From NCBI GenBank assembly GCA_965153455.1, contig OZ234493.1:2418001-2482000 (forward strand): DNA of 64,000 nucleotides, written 5' to 3'. Within the stretch, counting starts at the first letter, position 1. Every line of letters starts with the position of its first letter. Shown here in pieces: positions 26,900 through 38,549 of the stretch. This DNA comes from Sphagnum compactum (taxonomy: Eukaryota; Bryophyta; Sphagnopsida; Sphagnales). The notes under the pieces are model-generated. The model did not search any database. It was not told the origin of the DNA and worked only from the letters and a program-made list of their open reading frames with translations. The position numbers and the translations under genes were made by a program.

Positions 26900-27564
26900 C
26901 AAGCCCAATGACCCTTGTCAATAAGGGTTCATAGAAGATTTGGTGTCAATGATTGCTTAAGGGGTATATGCCAATATTCGTGGTTGTAAATCCTTGATTG
27001 CGACTTCAAGATGTAGCAATGTCATAAGGTCAGATTTTAACAGTCAAGCAAGGTGTCAAGGAGCATATCCCAACTATGATGACTAAAGTGATGGAGTTGT
27101 ATGTGCTACCAACCATGACACATTGTGCAACAACCATTAATGCTATGTTTGACCTCTGGATGTCCAGAATAAAATTTTGACACATTTGCTCATATCGTTA
27201 ATGGTGAGTGGGTTTACAGTTGCCATGTTGTTAAGGTTGTTTGAGGCTCCCAGCACCTCTAAAACAACATTAGCAAAGCATGTGAAGTATCTTTCGACCG
27301 ACTATCAAAGTTCACAAACAAGATCATAGCTTATGTGAAAGGTGAAGGCACAAATTTGAACACCCTTGCTTCTTGCATTGCCAAGCATATAATGTAAAAG
27401 GTCAAAGCCACTTCTGGGGCTCAAATCGACTACTTTTGGACTATATTGAAGTGCTTTCACCAATTGTCCTTAGGGGTTTAAGAACTATATCAGCAAAGTA
27501 CAACTATGTCAGAGAGCACCATCAAGGAAGCAAAGATGGTGCATCGGCAATTGCATCCATTTAA
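26900..27564 (+). pseudogene. Broken hAT-superfamily transposase
   Basis: Fragments in three plus frames line up with plant hAT-type transposases. A segment with TINAMFDLWMSRIKF (about 27140-27180) is followed by a +1 frameshift to DTFAHIVNGEWV. Another shift leads to LFEAPSTSKTTLAKHVK (about 27240-27285), then NKIIAYVKGEGTNLNTLAS (about 27320-27375). Several in-frame stops are present, including an early TGA after the first segment. No intact BED finger, dimerisation domain or TIRs were found. The element cannot encode a working transposase; the family call rests on remembered motif order. Confidence 0.7.
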
Positions 27565-28257
27565 TGCACTAATAAACTCATCCCTTTAATATGGTCATAA
27601 ACTATGGCTTGAGTATGGTCATAGACTACAGCTTTGAATATTCAACCACTGCACAGAAAAGAGAAGTTCAAAACACCATGCAGCCTGCAGTAAGACTCCT
27701 TGTACCCTTTTTGTGAATGCACTGTGCTTGGAAACTTCATCTGTTTAAATAGATGAAGCATGAAGTACAAGTCTCTACACTTGTGGGATGGTAAGAATTG
27801 ACAGCCACATAACTCAGATGAAGCTGGAATCTCTGCCTACCATGTACATGTACACACATGCATGGGTTCCACAGTCAATAAGATAAAACTTTCTAAACCA
27901 CCTATGTGACTGAACATCCAGAGCAAATGTGCTACATTGCACGCACCTCCGCACCTTGAGACATGAGGTTAATACTGCTGGCATCCTCAACATGGTCCCC
28001 TTTTGCTCACCATGTGATGGAGACCAATCTAATTCTTCCACAAAAGAATTCTGCTACATGGAAGAAGGCTTGTTGGCTCCTTAACAAAGCCCAATTTATG
28101 TACACTGCCCAGCAAAAGTATACACAGGCTTCTTATTCTCTCTGATGCCAGTCAGCATAGCTTTGAAGTCAGCAGACAGAAGTGGGAGGATTGTCTAAAA
28201 GAGTCCCATCAATCCAACAACAACCAATGTCCTTCCAGATGGTTGTTGTTACCGATG
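27565..28257 (-). other. 3' flank / probable 3' UTR of the TRAF-type zinc-finger gene
   Basis: This region lies directly after the stop codon at 28258 on the minus strand. It holds an 8-bp perfect stem (CTTCATCT / AGATGAAG) at 27735-27758 and small tandem repeats of TATGGTCATA type at about 27590-27635. I could not place the poly(A) site. The small open frames here show no domain. Confidence 0.4.
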
Positions 28258-31200
28258 TCACTGGTTCGGTCCCCGCCTTTGAAGTACATATGTACCAATC
28301 ACGATTGCAAATCCAGTGATGGCAAAGGTGAAAAGCAGTTTATGCCGAGAGGTTGAAGGTGGAGAGGTCCGAGAGGGTGCTGACTGTGGTGGAACTTCCA
28401 AATAAGCAAGGCTGCCAGGTCCAGTAATACACTCCCTGAAAATGCAAGGCATAGTCTGGTCAGAACATAAACTTGCAGTTGCTGCTCAAGGCAAACATTT
28501 AGTTTTGGCTTTACTTTGCTAGTGGGATTTTGCAGATTGTATGTCTCAGTAGGTGTCTAGAACAGTCACCCCAAAGCCTCAGGTTCCATTGTTGTTAACA
28601 CCCGATGCAAAAAGTTCTGATGTATCCTGAAGGAATTTTATGGAAGAGATGAAAACAAACCTTGTAGAATCCTCATTTCCAGAAATTTCACCATGAAATT
28701 GCAAGTCATGGGCAATCTTCTCTCGAAGTCTCACATACTTCCCACAAGGTATGCACATCTCAGTTCGACTTCCACAATGGTCCTGTGGCAAAAGATTGAC
28801 AGATCAGTACATAGATCGTATCAACTGCAAGGAAGAAACATGCAATTGGCAAATGAAGCAGGAAATGTTCTCTTGGATAAATCCTGCTATTCCAAGCAAT
28901 GAGCCTGAACAAGAGATCCATAATGTGAGTCCTTGTGGTCTGAACACAATAGCAACTTTTGCAGCAAGAAACCTGGCCAGCTACATGGTATTTTCTAGAA
29001 TAACTATGGAAATCAGTAAAGCATCCCCATATCTAATTGTGAAACAGCACAAAATCAAAGGATACACCCATGATTATCAAAAGTCGGGGTTTCTGTAGTA
29101 TGCTAATTACAAGAGAGCTTGTGCAACAAAATAACCAGGGCCTCACACTGGTTATTGCATGTCTGAGATTTCAAGAGAAAAAGGAAAGGATCACTCTATA
29201 TCCTTGCTGTAATGTCCAAACTTGGAAGTGAAAAGATCTTGCATACATCCTATGTCAATGGCTCTAGAGCTAGGAGTTGCCATGTAACATCTTGCTACTT
29301 ACAGCATCCTATGTATTTCTTTAGAACATGTTGTCAAGGAAAGGGCAGATGAACGCACAGAGTGGGCATGCAGGTCAGCAGCAGATACTGGGAAATCACA
29401 ATAAACACATGCCACCATCCGCTGTGGGCATTTCTCATTCTCATGAATATACAACAATTCCCGTTCTATGCCAGCTCCACATTTAGAGCATGGAACCTGG
29501 ACATGAGTGAAGAGTTAACCAGACAACATCATACATTGACTCACACATGAATCTCTCATGTATCTATATTTGTACACTAATATCAAAATTTCAAAGTGTC
29601 AATGTATGGATGCTGAAAGAATACACATATGGCCAATACTCATCAATAGGCAATAACTGCATGTAGACTCTGCCCAAAACCATTGGTAGTAAGCTCACTT
29701 GTTGCTCTGCAACAACCTTAGAAGCACAAACTCAATCTCAACTAAAGATCTAGCCCTGAATAGAATACAGCTGACCCATGGGTGTAAAGTTTCCTGTACT
29801 GTGATCCTTGGATGCATGATGTGAGTACAAACAGAGCAAATAAAGGTTACAGAGAGGGGAAGGAGGGGTGGAGGGGAAGAAATTAACAAGGGCATGCAGC
29901 TCATTGAAATGCTCATCTGCACAAGTGCGGGCCACCATTTCTCCACATACACTGCAGCGCTCCAAGTTGCGCTTGCAATGCAAAGAATGCAGATTAAAGT
30001 TGGCTGTTGGCACATCCCTCTCACTGCCACCAATCATCACAGTGTGAATAATGGCAACTGCCAAGGTACCCTAGTGTAGAGCATCACCAACATGTCCTAA
30101 TACAAGTCTCTCATGGACATCTCTAGCAACTGACAACATGAAACAACCCACTAAGCCCCATGTGTGTTTCTGTAACAAGACAAACATAAATCTTCTAATA
30201 CGATTTGGTCCAAGACCATCTGGTGCCTGGTGGAAAACCCTCACCAACATGTCCTCATGCAAGCCTGTCATATACATCCCATAACATCAAACCACCCACT
30301 AAGCCCTGTGTGTATTTCGGTAAGAAAACAGACACAGATTTGAAAATATGGCTTGCCCTAGGTCATCCAATGTCTGAGTTCATGGCCAGAAACTGATGAT
30401 CAGATAGGAACATGAAGACATATGTATCCACCATGCACTGATCTTTTTGATGGACTGAAAGATGTTCTCCAAATCTCTACAATCCTATTATAGTGAGAGG
30501 TGGCAACACACAATTGGCAAACATACAGATTTGAATTAGACATGCTTGATTCAGAGAAACTGCTTGATGCACATCCTCATTTGTCCTGTAACCTCAGAGA
30601 CTTCACTAAACCACAAAATAAGCAGCTAGTTCCTCCATCAAAACAGATCCCAACTCCATCACTCACATCTGCACAATGGAGGTTTTACACAAAGCAATGG
30701 AGGACCACAGATCTGCACACAATCTAACCTAACCTAACTCATCACCAACCAAGAGGGGGGTTACTCATGAGAGACAGAAAGCTCAGGCAGTCATTCAAAA
30801 TTTTTAAGAGAAGATAAGCTGAAATGACAACAGTCGCCAACATACATTGCAGCTTGTATCCTATACCCTGTACAAAATTAGCTTTCAGACTTGTGAGTAT
30901 AAATGGCATGCAGTCTTGTAGCTATTATGCTTGACACTAACTACTAATCTCTGGCCCCCATGAACTTGCAATTTCAATCTGGGAATCCACATGCTCCTCC
31001 ACACAGTGATGCACTAAACTGTTGTGGTGCACATATACACCCGTCCCAAATTTTTTTGTTTTGCACGTCAAGATTGCAAATAGACGTTGATGGGCCGGCC
31101 ATATTTTTTTCTGGATTATAAGTTCAAAAACTACTTGGAAGTTCAAGAAATTCTCAATACCACGACGGATGCAAAAGATCAAAAAACACAATCCGCCCGA

Positions 31201-31464
31201 TCCTCGAGATATTCCAAGCCCTTAGACCAAAAGGAAAAAACAGAGGGAGAACACCGGGAATACGCAACCGGATGCAAAATTAGGCTTCTGAGGAAACCTA
31301 CACAGACCCCAGAAATCCAGAAGAAAAACACAAAAAGACAATCGAATATAGGAAAAGCTTAAGCCGGCTGTGCCAAGGTTTTTTGTATGTGATGCACATC
31401 GGGGGGGGACATACCAGTGGGAACAGAAGACAAACGAGGCAGTGTCGACGTCCTTGGGAGCCAT
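28258..31464 (-). CDS. TRAF-type zinc-finger protein with hydrophobic C-terminus (207 aa, 5 exons)
   Basis: Exons on the minus strand are 31464-31415, 30023-29888, 29496-29359, 28782-28661 and 28435-28258 (50+136+138+122+178 = 624 nt). All introns are GT-AG and all phases agree. The protein starts MAPKDVDTASFVFCSHC and has five successive Cys/His knuckles: C14-C17-H29-C33, C40-C43-H55-H60, C65-C68-H80-C85, C92-C95-H107-C111 and C118-C121-H133-H138. Motifs such as LHCKRNLERCSVCGEMV, CPQRMVAC and CGSRTEMC are those of the plant TRAF-type zinc-finger (TRAFD1/XAF1-like) family. A Pro/Ser linker (about 163-178) leads to a hydrophobic stretch (about 182-200) and a basic end, which looks like a tail-anchor segment. 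The function of plant members is poorly known; animal relatives modulate innate signalling, so a role here cannot be assigned. It is head to head with the WD40 gene at 33099. Confidence 0.9.
30084..30335. repeat. 157-bp-spaced direct duplication inside intron 1 of the TRAF-type gene
   Basis: Sequence beginning TCACCAACATGTCCT at 30084 recurs at 30241. The following 90-100 bp are similar in both copies and include ACCCACTAAGCCC and GTGTGT segments. The copies have diverged by many substitutions, so the duplication is not recent. Confidence 0.7.
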
Positions 31465-32509
31465 GGTCCTTGCTTTACCTATTCTCCTTTCCGATGATAG
31501 CTTCCCCCGAAAGGACGGATGGACGGACGGGCGGACGATCTCCTGAAGAAGAAGGCAGCAATATCTCTAAGTAGGCGACTGGAACAGTGTGGTCGCAGAA
31601 GACAAGCGTGGGGCAATTGAAGAGGCCTAGAGAGAGCCAGCCAAAAAAAAAATTTTTGGCTTCCCGTGGGTTGTTGCTCTTCTCCTAGGTGAGAGATATG
31701 TCTGTTGCGGTGTGGGATTTTGCTCGCGTGCGTGCGTGCGTGCGTGCGTTGTGAAGAAGAAGAAGAAGACACCAATGGGGGGAGTTGAAGAATGTGATCC
31801 ACACTACGCGGCGTCTTCGTACTCCCCTTCCCACAACGCCTGTCTGACCGGGGCTTGCCCGGGCTCATCTACCCTGCCAGGGACCTGGACTTCAATCAAG
31901 ACCTGGGAAGAAATTTCGGCTAAAGGCTCTACTGCCCGGGAACCTGGACTTCAAGACCTGGAAATTTTGTGGCCCTTCATGTTTTTATCACGGCGGTTCT
32001 TACGATTCGTAAAAACCTTGGAGAAATTTCCTAGTGTAGGTTTAGACCAGCTGGTGACCAAAAACACAAACCACCAAACCATTACCAAACTCGATTTTTA
32101 AACATTCAAAAAATTCCTTGTATGTTACTCTGTTGCCATTGGAGTTCAAAGACAATCGAATTGTCGAACTCGACTTCAGATGATACTTTTATAACACTTT
32201 AAATCATCTAAAATGAATTAAAAAAAATAAAATGTTATGAGATTTGAAAGTAGGAGGGGTCCAAAGAGAAAAATAAATAAAAATTCAAAAAAACACGTTT
32301 TGTAAGTTGGAAAGCTTATTTTTTTTCTTCTTGTTATTTTTTCGTTACTCCTTTTGATTTGCACTTCAAAGATGATTTCAAAAGTTTTGGTGCTTCAAAG
32401 ATGATTTCTAGAGCTTGAGAAAGTTGGAGCTTGAGACCCCCTCTCCCCCCCCCCCCCTATTAAGGATTAACACATGGAAGGAACATTTCTTAGGGTTTAA
32501 TGCAATAGT

Positions 32510-32980
32510 TCTACAGTTTACATAGAAATTGCTTCTTTGTTAGAGCCCCCCCAAAAAAAAAAAAAAAAGTTTAAATCACCACAACCTTGAAATTCTTTCA
32601 TGTAGACCCCCAAAAAAAATTCATCGCAACCTTTGAAATTGCTTACATGTATGTAGACACACAAAAATCTCATTGAAACCTTGAAATTAATTTTTTCTTC
32701 CAAACCCACCCCAAAATATTCGATTGCAACCTTAAAATTGTTTCATGTAGTAGCACTACTACTAGTACTAACAAGACTTCAAAAGTATTAATTATTTCAT
32801 TGGAAACCTTTGAAATTGTTTCATGTAGTAAGATCCCAAAAATAATTCATTGGGCACAAAAACCTAAAATTTTGTTTCATGTAGACCCAAAAATAATATT
32901 TAATTGGGAAAGCCTTTTGAAAAAAAATTCATGTAGACCAAAACTATTTCAGGCAACCCTGTGAAAATGTTTCGTGAATT
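32510..32980. repeat. Degenerate tandem array with TTCATGTAGAC core
   Basis: Copies of a unit roughly 50-80 bp long carry an (A)ACCTTGAAATTGTTTCATGTAGAC core followed by C- and A-runs. The TTCATGTAG core is visible near 32597, 32743, 32821, 32878 and 32927, with variants between them. It ends directly at the telo-box-like motif upstream of the WD40 gene. Confidence 0.65.
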
Positions 32981-32996
32981 AACCCTAAACCCTAAA
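32981..32996 (+). promoter_or_regulatory. Telo-box-like motif (two CCCTAAA units)
   Basis: AACCCTAAACCCTAAA lies about 100 bp upstream of the proposed WD40 start codon. Telo-boxes (AAACCCTAA) are known in plant promoters, particularly of genes for translation and growth, and also match two telomere units. Promoter function here is inference from position. Confidence 0.45.
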
Positions 32997-33098
32997 AGTG
33001 GACCACCCCACCCACCACGCACTCCCTTGGTACCGGAAAGCCCGCCATACAAACTGGATCCTTTCTTTCTGATCCAGTTCTGAGAACTGTGGGGGCAA

Positions 33099-36000
33099 AT
33101 GGTGCGAGTACGCACCTTGCAGCGAGCTGCGCTGCCATCCGAGCTTCTCCATCACGTGTCACCAGCCTCTTCCCACTCCCGTCGTGTTGCGACAAACGTA
33201 AGAACACCCTAAACACAAAAACACAAGGAATTGGGTGGTGGATTTTTTGTTGCAGTTTCTGTGCACAGAAGAAGGGTATCCTGTTCCCCAGGAGCACCCT
33301 CACCAATTAATGTAACCACCTACCTCGCTTTCTGGTCAAGCTGAGTTCATTTCTCCGGTGGTGATGTGCCATTAGGGGTAACTGGCATGAAGACATGGTT
33401 CAAAAGACATGATGGGCCTCTCGACATTTCCCCTCTTGTGCATGAGTTATTTATTCATTGCTGTTAGGGTAGTTGTCACTGGGTAAGGTAAACATCTTGT
33501 GAAGGTCGAGTGGGTTTTTTGGGTCATTTGGGGGCTGCAGGTTGCAGAGAATGGGGAGGATTGCACTATATATATTGCATCTGGAGTGCATGTATATGGC
33601 ATCAAGGTATAAAATCATTCTTATTGTGTTATCTGGTAGTTTCTGATGCCATGACTGAGTTCATCATCTCCATCTCTTGAAAGCAGATAAGACACATACT
33701 GTATAGTTCAAAATTTTGGTGATGGGTATCCTGATTAATGACTATTTTAGAGATATGTTGGATTCTGTTTTCAGTTCTTAAGGAATTTGCTTGCATACAG
33801 ATTGAGCTCAGAGAGACCACTGTTGAGGCAGGCAAGGAGGACATGCTGATTCCTGTTGATGGCCAAGTATGGCACCTCCTTTCTCTCAACTTGTGTGCTG
33901 TAGATCAGCGCCAGGAATGCAGACATGTTAAATTGCAGAACTGTTAGTCATTTGAAATCTTGGAATTGGCACTCATAGCAGATAGTAAGCTAGACTTTTG
34001 AAAAGTCTTTGAACATTGAAGACCATTGCTGTGCCAATCTTTTTATGGCAGCTATGTCTTTTAACAAATATGTGCTCTTTGGCAATTTGACAAGAATATC
34101 ACTTCCTTGGGGATGTTGTAATGTTGGGGTCTTGATGTTGGGGCCTGATTCTTGAGAGAGTTAGAGCTCATGTTTGCACTGCAGAATTTGGCAGTGAACT
34201 TGCATGGTTGACACGAACCCTATTTCACATTAACACGAGTTTTCAAACTTTGATTCTAGGTAGCAGATGCATGGCAGTTGCAGCAGTGTCCTCATCGGGC
34301 TGAGATACAGAGCATTGCTCTGTCTGCATCTCAGAGTGAGCACCATTTGTAACATTTTCAGTATGGAATTTGTCATCACAGGCTCTGCTTCAAGACATTG
34401 AACATTTTGCATGAAGTATGGAACATGATTGTTGTTGGGAGTCCTATATAGTCTGAACTTCACAGACAATGAATCATTGCTCAAATGTTTTTATCAAATG
34501 ACATTTGGGTTGCATATTGCTAAGTCATATGGGTACAGAATTGTGAGCATATTCAGAATATTCAAACCACATCTTCAGAGGTCTTGTTTTTTTGGTAGCA
34601 TCATTCATTGACCTTGGTGAGTGTAGATGATGGAGGGGTCTTACTAGGCTCAGTTGACTCAAATGGCCACCTGGTTGTCACCTGCCTTGACTCCACCACC
34701 AGCAGAGGTACCATCTCTTGTGTGTCTGAAAACCTGTCTATTTAGTGGGAGTGGCTTGATTGTAAGTTAAGATGAAGATTTTTAGACAATGTTTTTGTAT
34801 TCTAAATTAAAGTTGAGGGAGACAAGTAGCCGTGGACCTCAATGTAGGAATTCAACCTTTGTTGTTTCACAACACTGCAGGAGCCTCATACACAGCAGGT
34901 CCTCAGGATGCAGGGATGGGTGAAGGCTGGTGGGCTGGCATTGTGTTCAGCCAGAGCCATCTGGGTTTGGTATGTATTTGGCAAAGTTCTGGAGTATGTT
35001 CTCAAGATTGATAATCATTGCTTAATTCATGTGCTGAATGCATGATGGCTTGAAGTATGGGTAAGATCTGTCAGGAATGCTGCTTGAATGATTTACCGGT
35101 TCATGAATGTTACACAGAGTGTTGCTATAGGGCATGCCAACCAAAGTAACTAGTGGCTATGATGCGTTATGATGCAGGCAGCAGTGGCAAGGGGCATGGC
35201 AAAAACTATTGATTTTTATGACAAAGACATCCATGTATGCACCTTGCGCACGTAAGTTTGGTAAGCTTTGGTCTTTTCTTTTTATGTAGGTGACATCTAA
35301 TCACTAAATCTGAAGTTGCAGTTTACTTCAACACCATTTGCTCATTTCTTTTTGTAAGTTTTTTATAGCATACCCTGCAACAAGTTTTTTGTAGATGAGC
35401 TTGGCGACTCACCTGCATGGTGGCAAATTTTAGTTCAGCTACATTGAGGTAAATACATTTGTGAGGACACTAGCAATTGTGTATAATTTTAACAGTCTGA
35501 TATTCTTGGTGAAGGATAACAGACTTCAGCATCCAACATCCTTAACATTTTTGTATGGGTCAGGCTCCGGTGACAATCCGCCACTGTTGGCAGTCACAGA
35601 AGGTCCTCAGGTAATTCAAGGACTTAGTTGAAGTGTGCTAATGGCTACTACATACATGAATTCAATCTCCTTGAACTGTCAACTGCTTTATCACAAGCTA
35701 CTCATCCAAACTGGGTGCAGAGTCCATGCAGCATGATCTCTGGTAAGCAAAGTCTATTGAGTACAATGTTTACACCTAGCTCAGTACTGCCTCTGGAGTG
35801 CCCCTCACATTGCTTAGAGGAGGCACTTGATTTTGCAGGTCAGTATTTGGGACATTAGGCAGGGGGAGCGAGGTGGTTGTGTGCACCGACTGTTTGGTGC
35901 TTCTTCTGGGGAGCCATTGTATGCCATTTCTAGTTCCTCTGATGGACTTGTTGCTACAGGGGGTGCTGAGCGCTCCATTGTGGTCTACGATGCCTACAAG

Positions 36001-37173
36001 TGAGAATTATCCTTGTTTAATCAGGGTAGATTACTTTGGCATCAGTGAATAACCATAAAATCATCCTGGAGTATGATGTGCTTTTGACCTATAGCAACCT
36101 TGTTTTTATTGGAGGTATTGCAATGTTTGAACAACAACCCCAAGAAGGATCTTATGCTCAGTAGCTTGGCAATCAGGTTTTTGGTATGCCAGTTGCTGTC
36201 ATATGTATGCAACACACCAATTGATTACTTCATCTTGCTGCGTCTGTAAATACAGGTGGACTGCGAGGTCAAGATGGACCAATTGCCTGAAGTACGAGGT
36301 ATGAGCTACTTATCTGATGACAAAGGCCCATAGTGATCACTTTATGGGATGTTTATTTCTGTGCAAATCATACCACTTCACTCTCACTACTGTCAGAGGG
36401 AGAATGTAGTATTCTACTATTCACCCATATACTTGCTGACTGGTTCAATCAGATAAATGGGCTCTTTTTCTCAACTGCTGATCCAGGCCTAATTTATGTC
36501 CATGGAATAGACTATGAGGTATGGTCCAACGCATTCACTTTGCTTCACCTTTAGGAGATATTAGTACCAGTCATGCATGGTCATCATTGAAGCTGTGAGG
36601 ATGTTGCTGTCCAGGTCTTTGCAATTGAAGTGAATTGAAGTTGCATTGATAGTGTTTTTTGTGTTCCTTTAGGTGGGATACTTGACTTTGATGTCCTTTT
36701 TGGTTAAGTGAAGCTGGAAATCCCCTGGTGTTACTACTTTTGATGATGCATTGTGAGTGCATACTCTTTTCTAGAGCAAAAAAATTTTGTTTTGTGAATG
36801 TGCTGTTGAGGCAGGTGCTTTGTGGACCATGGAATAGAGAAAGCAACCAAGGCAGCCTTGAAAGCACCTTCACATTCCGAGGTGACTCACGCTGGCTTGG
36901 AGTTGATAAAGTATGTGTGATCTCCCTTTCTGGAGTTCTTTCTAGAAACTGATGGGTTCTTCTGCTTTCCTTTAGTGTTGATTTCTGTGCATTCCCAGTT
37001 TTGACACAGGGATATCTCAATTGTTTAAGCAACATCCCCTGTAAGTACTACTTATTCTCATCCTCATGGGTCTACCCTGTATTGTGGTTTGCCAGTGTTT
37101 GAACATGGATGTACTAGCTGGCTGGTGCGAATCTGGCACCATTTTTGCAGGTCACATAGCGGAAGGAATATAG
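33099..37173 (+). CDS. WD40/transducin-like repeat protein, about 12 exons (about 345 aa)
   Basis: Phase-consistent exons are 33775-33866, 34260-34335, 34627-34707, 34881-34969, 35178-35251, 35523-35610, 35839-35999, 36256-36298, 36453-36518, 36815-36910 and 37096-37173, ending in TAG. Together they give 313 residues. Blocks include ETTVEAGKEDMLIPVDGQ, VLLGSVDSNGHLVV, GMAKTIDFYDKDIHVCTLRT, HPTSLTFLYGSG, SIWDIRQGERGGCVHRLFG, GLVATGGAERSIVVYDAYK, GLIYVHGIDYE and DVLAGWCESGTIFAG. WD-type strands end in VSIWDI and IVVYDA. This matches a conserved plant WD40 family annotated only as transducin/WD40 superfamily, probably a propeller scaffold. The first exon is uncertain: an ATG at 33099 opens 33 codons (MVRVRTLQRAALPSELLHHV...) to a GTAAGA donor at 33198, but that leaves phase 0 while the 33775 exon needs phase 1. 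An exon may therefore be missing between them or the start may lie elsewhere. Confidence 0.85.
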
Positions 37174-38234
37174 CTTGGTCATGGGCTTGTGAACTTGCTC
37201 AGAGTTTGCAGAAGACCTTATATGATGGACCAAGAGGATGGTTGGGTAATGAGGAATTGAGGGCAGTGTTGTGTGACATATCATGCAATGCCTCTAATTG
37301 AAAACAAGGTACGCTGACCCTTGTTTTGGTAATGTGCCTGGCATATGAAGAGATTTTCAAGAGGATTTACAGCTTCCACATGGCAAATGGTCTTCCAAAG
37401 TAAAAGAGCATGCAATTTTTCAGTGAAGATTTCAAAGGATTATATATGTCATTTATGCAGTTGAAGAGTTTGAAAGTAGATGAGTACTCACAGCCAAAAT
37501 GTTGTGGGTTATTTTCCTGGACATCCACAGACATGCTTTTGTACAATATCTTACACATGCATACTGTCCATCTTGTCCAACTATGCAGTATAAATGTTCT
37601 TTGGTACTGCCACCTTCCTCCATTTTGCATCGATCTTTTTGGTCATGAACCATGCATACGCTGAGTGTAAACATCAGGAGACCAGACATTCCACAGAACT
37701 TTTCGAAGTATCTAATGTTTATTGTACTTTCTTGCATGATCTGCAATTGTTACTGTCACATGTACTTTACATTATTCTTTTTGACCTATTTCTGATGCTT
37801 GTTTTCTAGTAGAGCGTATTTTCCTGAGATTAGGTTCAAAGAAATGACACAGTAGCTTAGCTCTCAGAAGCATTTGCCAATCTGTCATACCTGTTGTCTA
37901 CCAGCTGAAGTAACTGTTCTTGCTGCAAGGAAGTTACTAGGAGATAAGACTTTGAATTGTTGATGAGTAGGTCAGTTGCGAAAGCATTGAACTGCGAAGA
38001 AGCATGAAATGAAGATTCAAGGTAGGCTTTTAGGTTGCAACAGCTTTGAATTGGCAGCTGGTTATGATATAGAGATGAGGAGTGGAACTAATTCTCACCC
38101 ACAACAATACTCTACAACCATTCCATACAAAAGCATGAGTGCGAGATAGAATGGGTGATTTACTATTTGGTCTAAGGTTTAGCTATGGTTTAAGATTAAG
38201 TGATCTTCCTATCCCCATTTCCTTTGAGCTGCAG
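37174..38234. other. Downstream flank of the WD40 gene, no gene recognised
   Basis: This is moderately AT-rich, gene-like sequence that probably includes the WD40 3' UTR. Short open frames occur on both strands (for example 37410-37664 plus and 37453-37746 minus) but show no domain. A short stretch near 37665-37710 translates to HSTELFEV, resembling part of the exon-like piece at 38235. Confidence 0.4.
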
Positions 38235-38322
38235 GTGGCGATATCTTGATGTGAATAGGGGTCGTGATATATATCATAGTGAACTATTCGAGGTGCCCTT
38301 CAAGAGAGGGTTTAGTTTGTAG
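38235..38322 (+). pseudogene. Orphan terminal-exon-like fragment
   Basis: After an acceptor-like GAGCTGCAG, the plus strand reads, with one leading base, WRYLDVNRGRDIYHSELFEV followed by PFKRGFSL and a TAG at 38320-38322. The composition looks like real protein rather than chance translation. I do not recognise the family and found no phase-matched upstream exons before it. It could be the last exon of an undetected gene, a relic of one, or part of a captured fragment. Confidence 0.3.
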
Positions 38323-38549
38323 GTAATCTTGCTTTGGTTGTTACCTATGTTCATGCGAATTTGATCACCTTGATGTTGAGGAAGGAATGTAGTTCTTGCA
38401 AGTCTTTCATCTCAATGTTTTGCTTCAAAAGTTTTTTCAAATTAGAGAAGTTTGAATCACATTTTTCTTATGACAATGAAGCTATCAACATAAATGACTA
38501 TGTTTACACTTTTGTTACCTATCTTTTTCACATAGAGTGAAATCCACTA

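Larger units (their letters stand above)
31465..33098. promoter_or_regulatory. Divergent intergenic region between the TRAF-type and WD40 genes
   Basis: This 1.6-kb spacer must hold both promoters. It contains a CGTG/TGCG microsatellite (31725-31749), a GAA run (about 31754-31768), a C-run (about 32445-32456), a degenerate tandem array (32510-32980) and a telo-box-like AACCCTAAACCCTAAA (32981-32996). The open frames at 31479-31868 and 31712-32101 are low-complexity Ser/Arg/Lys sequences on opposite strands and probably not genes. No clear TATA box was found for either gene. Confidence 0.5.

Noticed and set aside
31479-31868. 129-codon minus frame upstream of the TRAF-type start
   Set aside because: Ser/Arg/His-rich, no domain, not in frame with the TRAF-type exon 1, and probably leader or promoter sequence.
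31712-32101. 129-codon frame starting in the TGCG/GAA repeats
   Set aside because: The N-terminus is translated microsatellite and the rest shows no family. It lies in the divergent promoter spacer.
35360-35450. Candidate WD40 exon starting CATACCCTGCAAC
   Set aside because: Phase from the previous exon gives no family match. The exon at 35523 (LQHPTSLTFL) joins in phase and matches the family.
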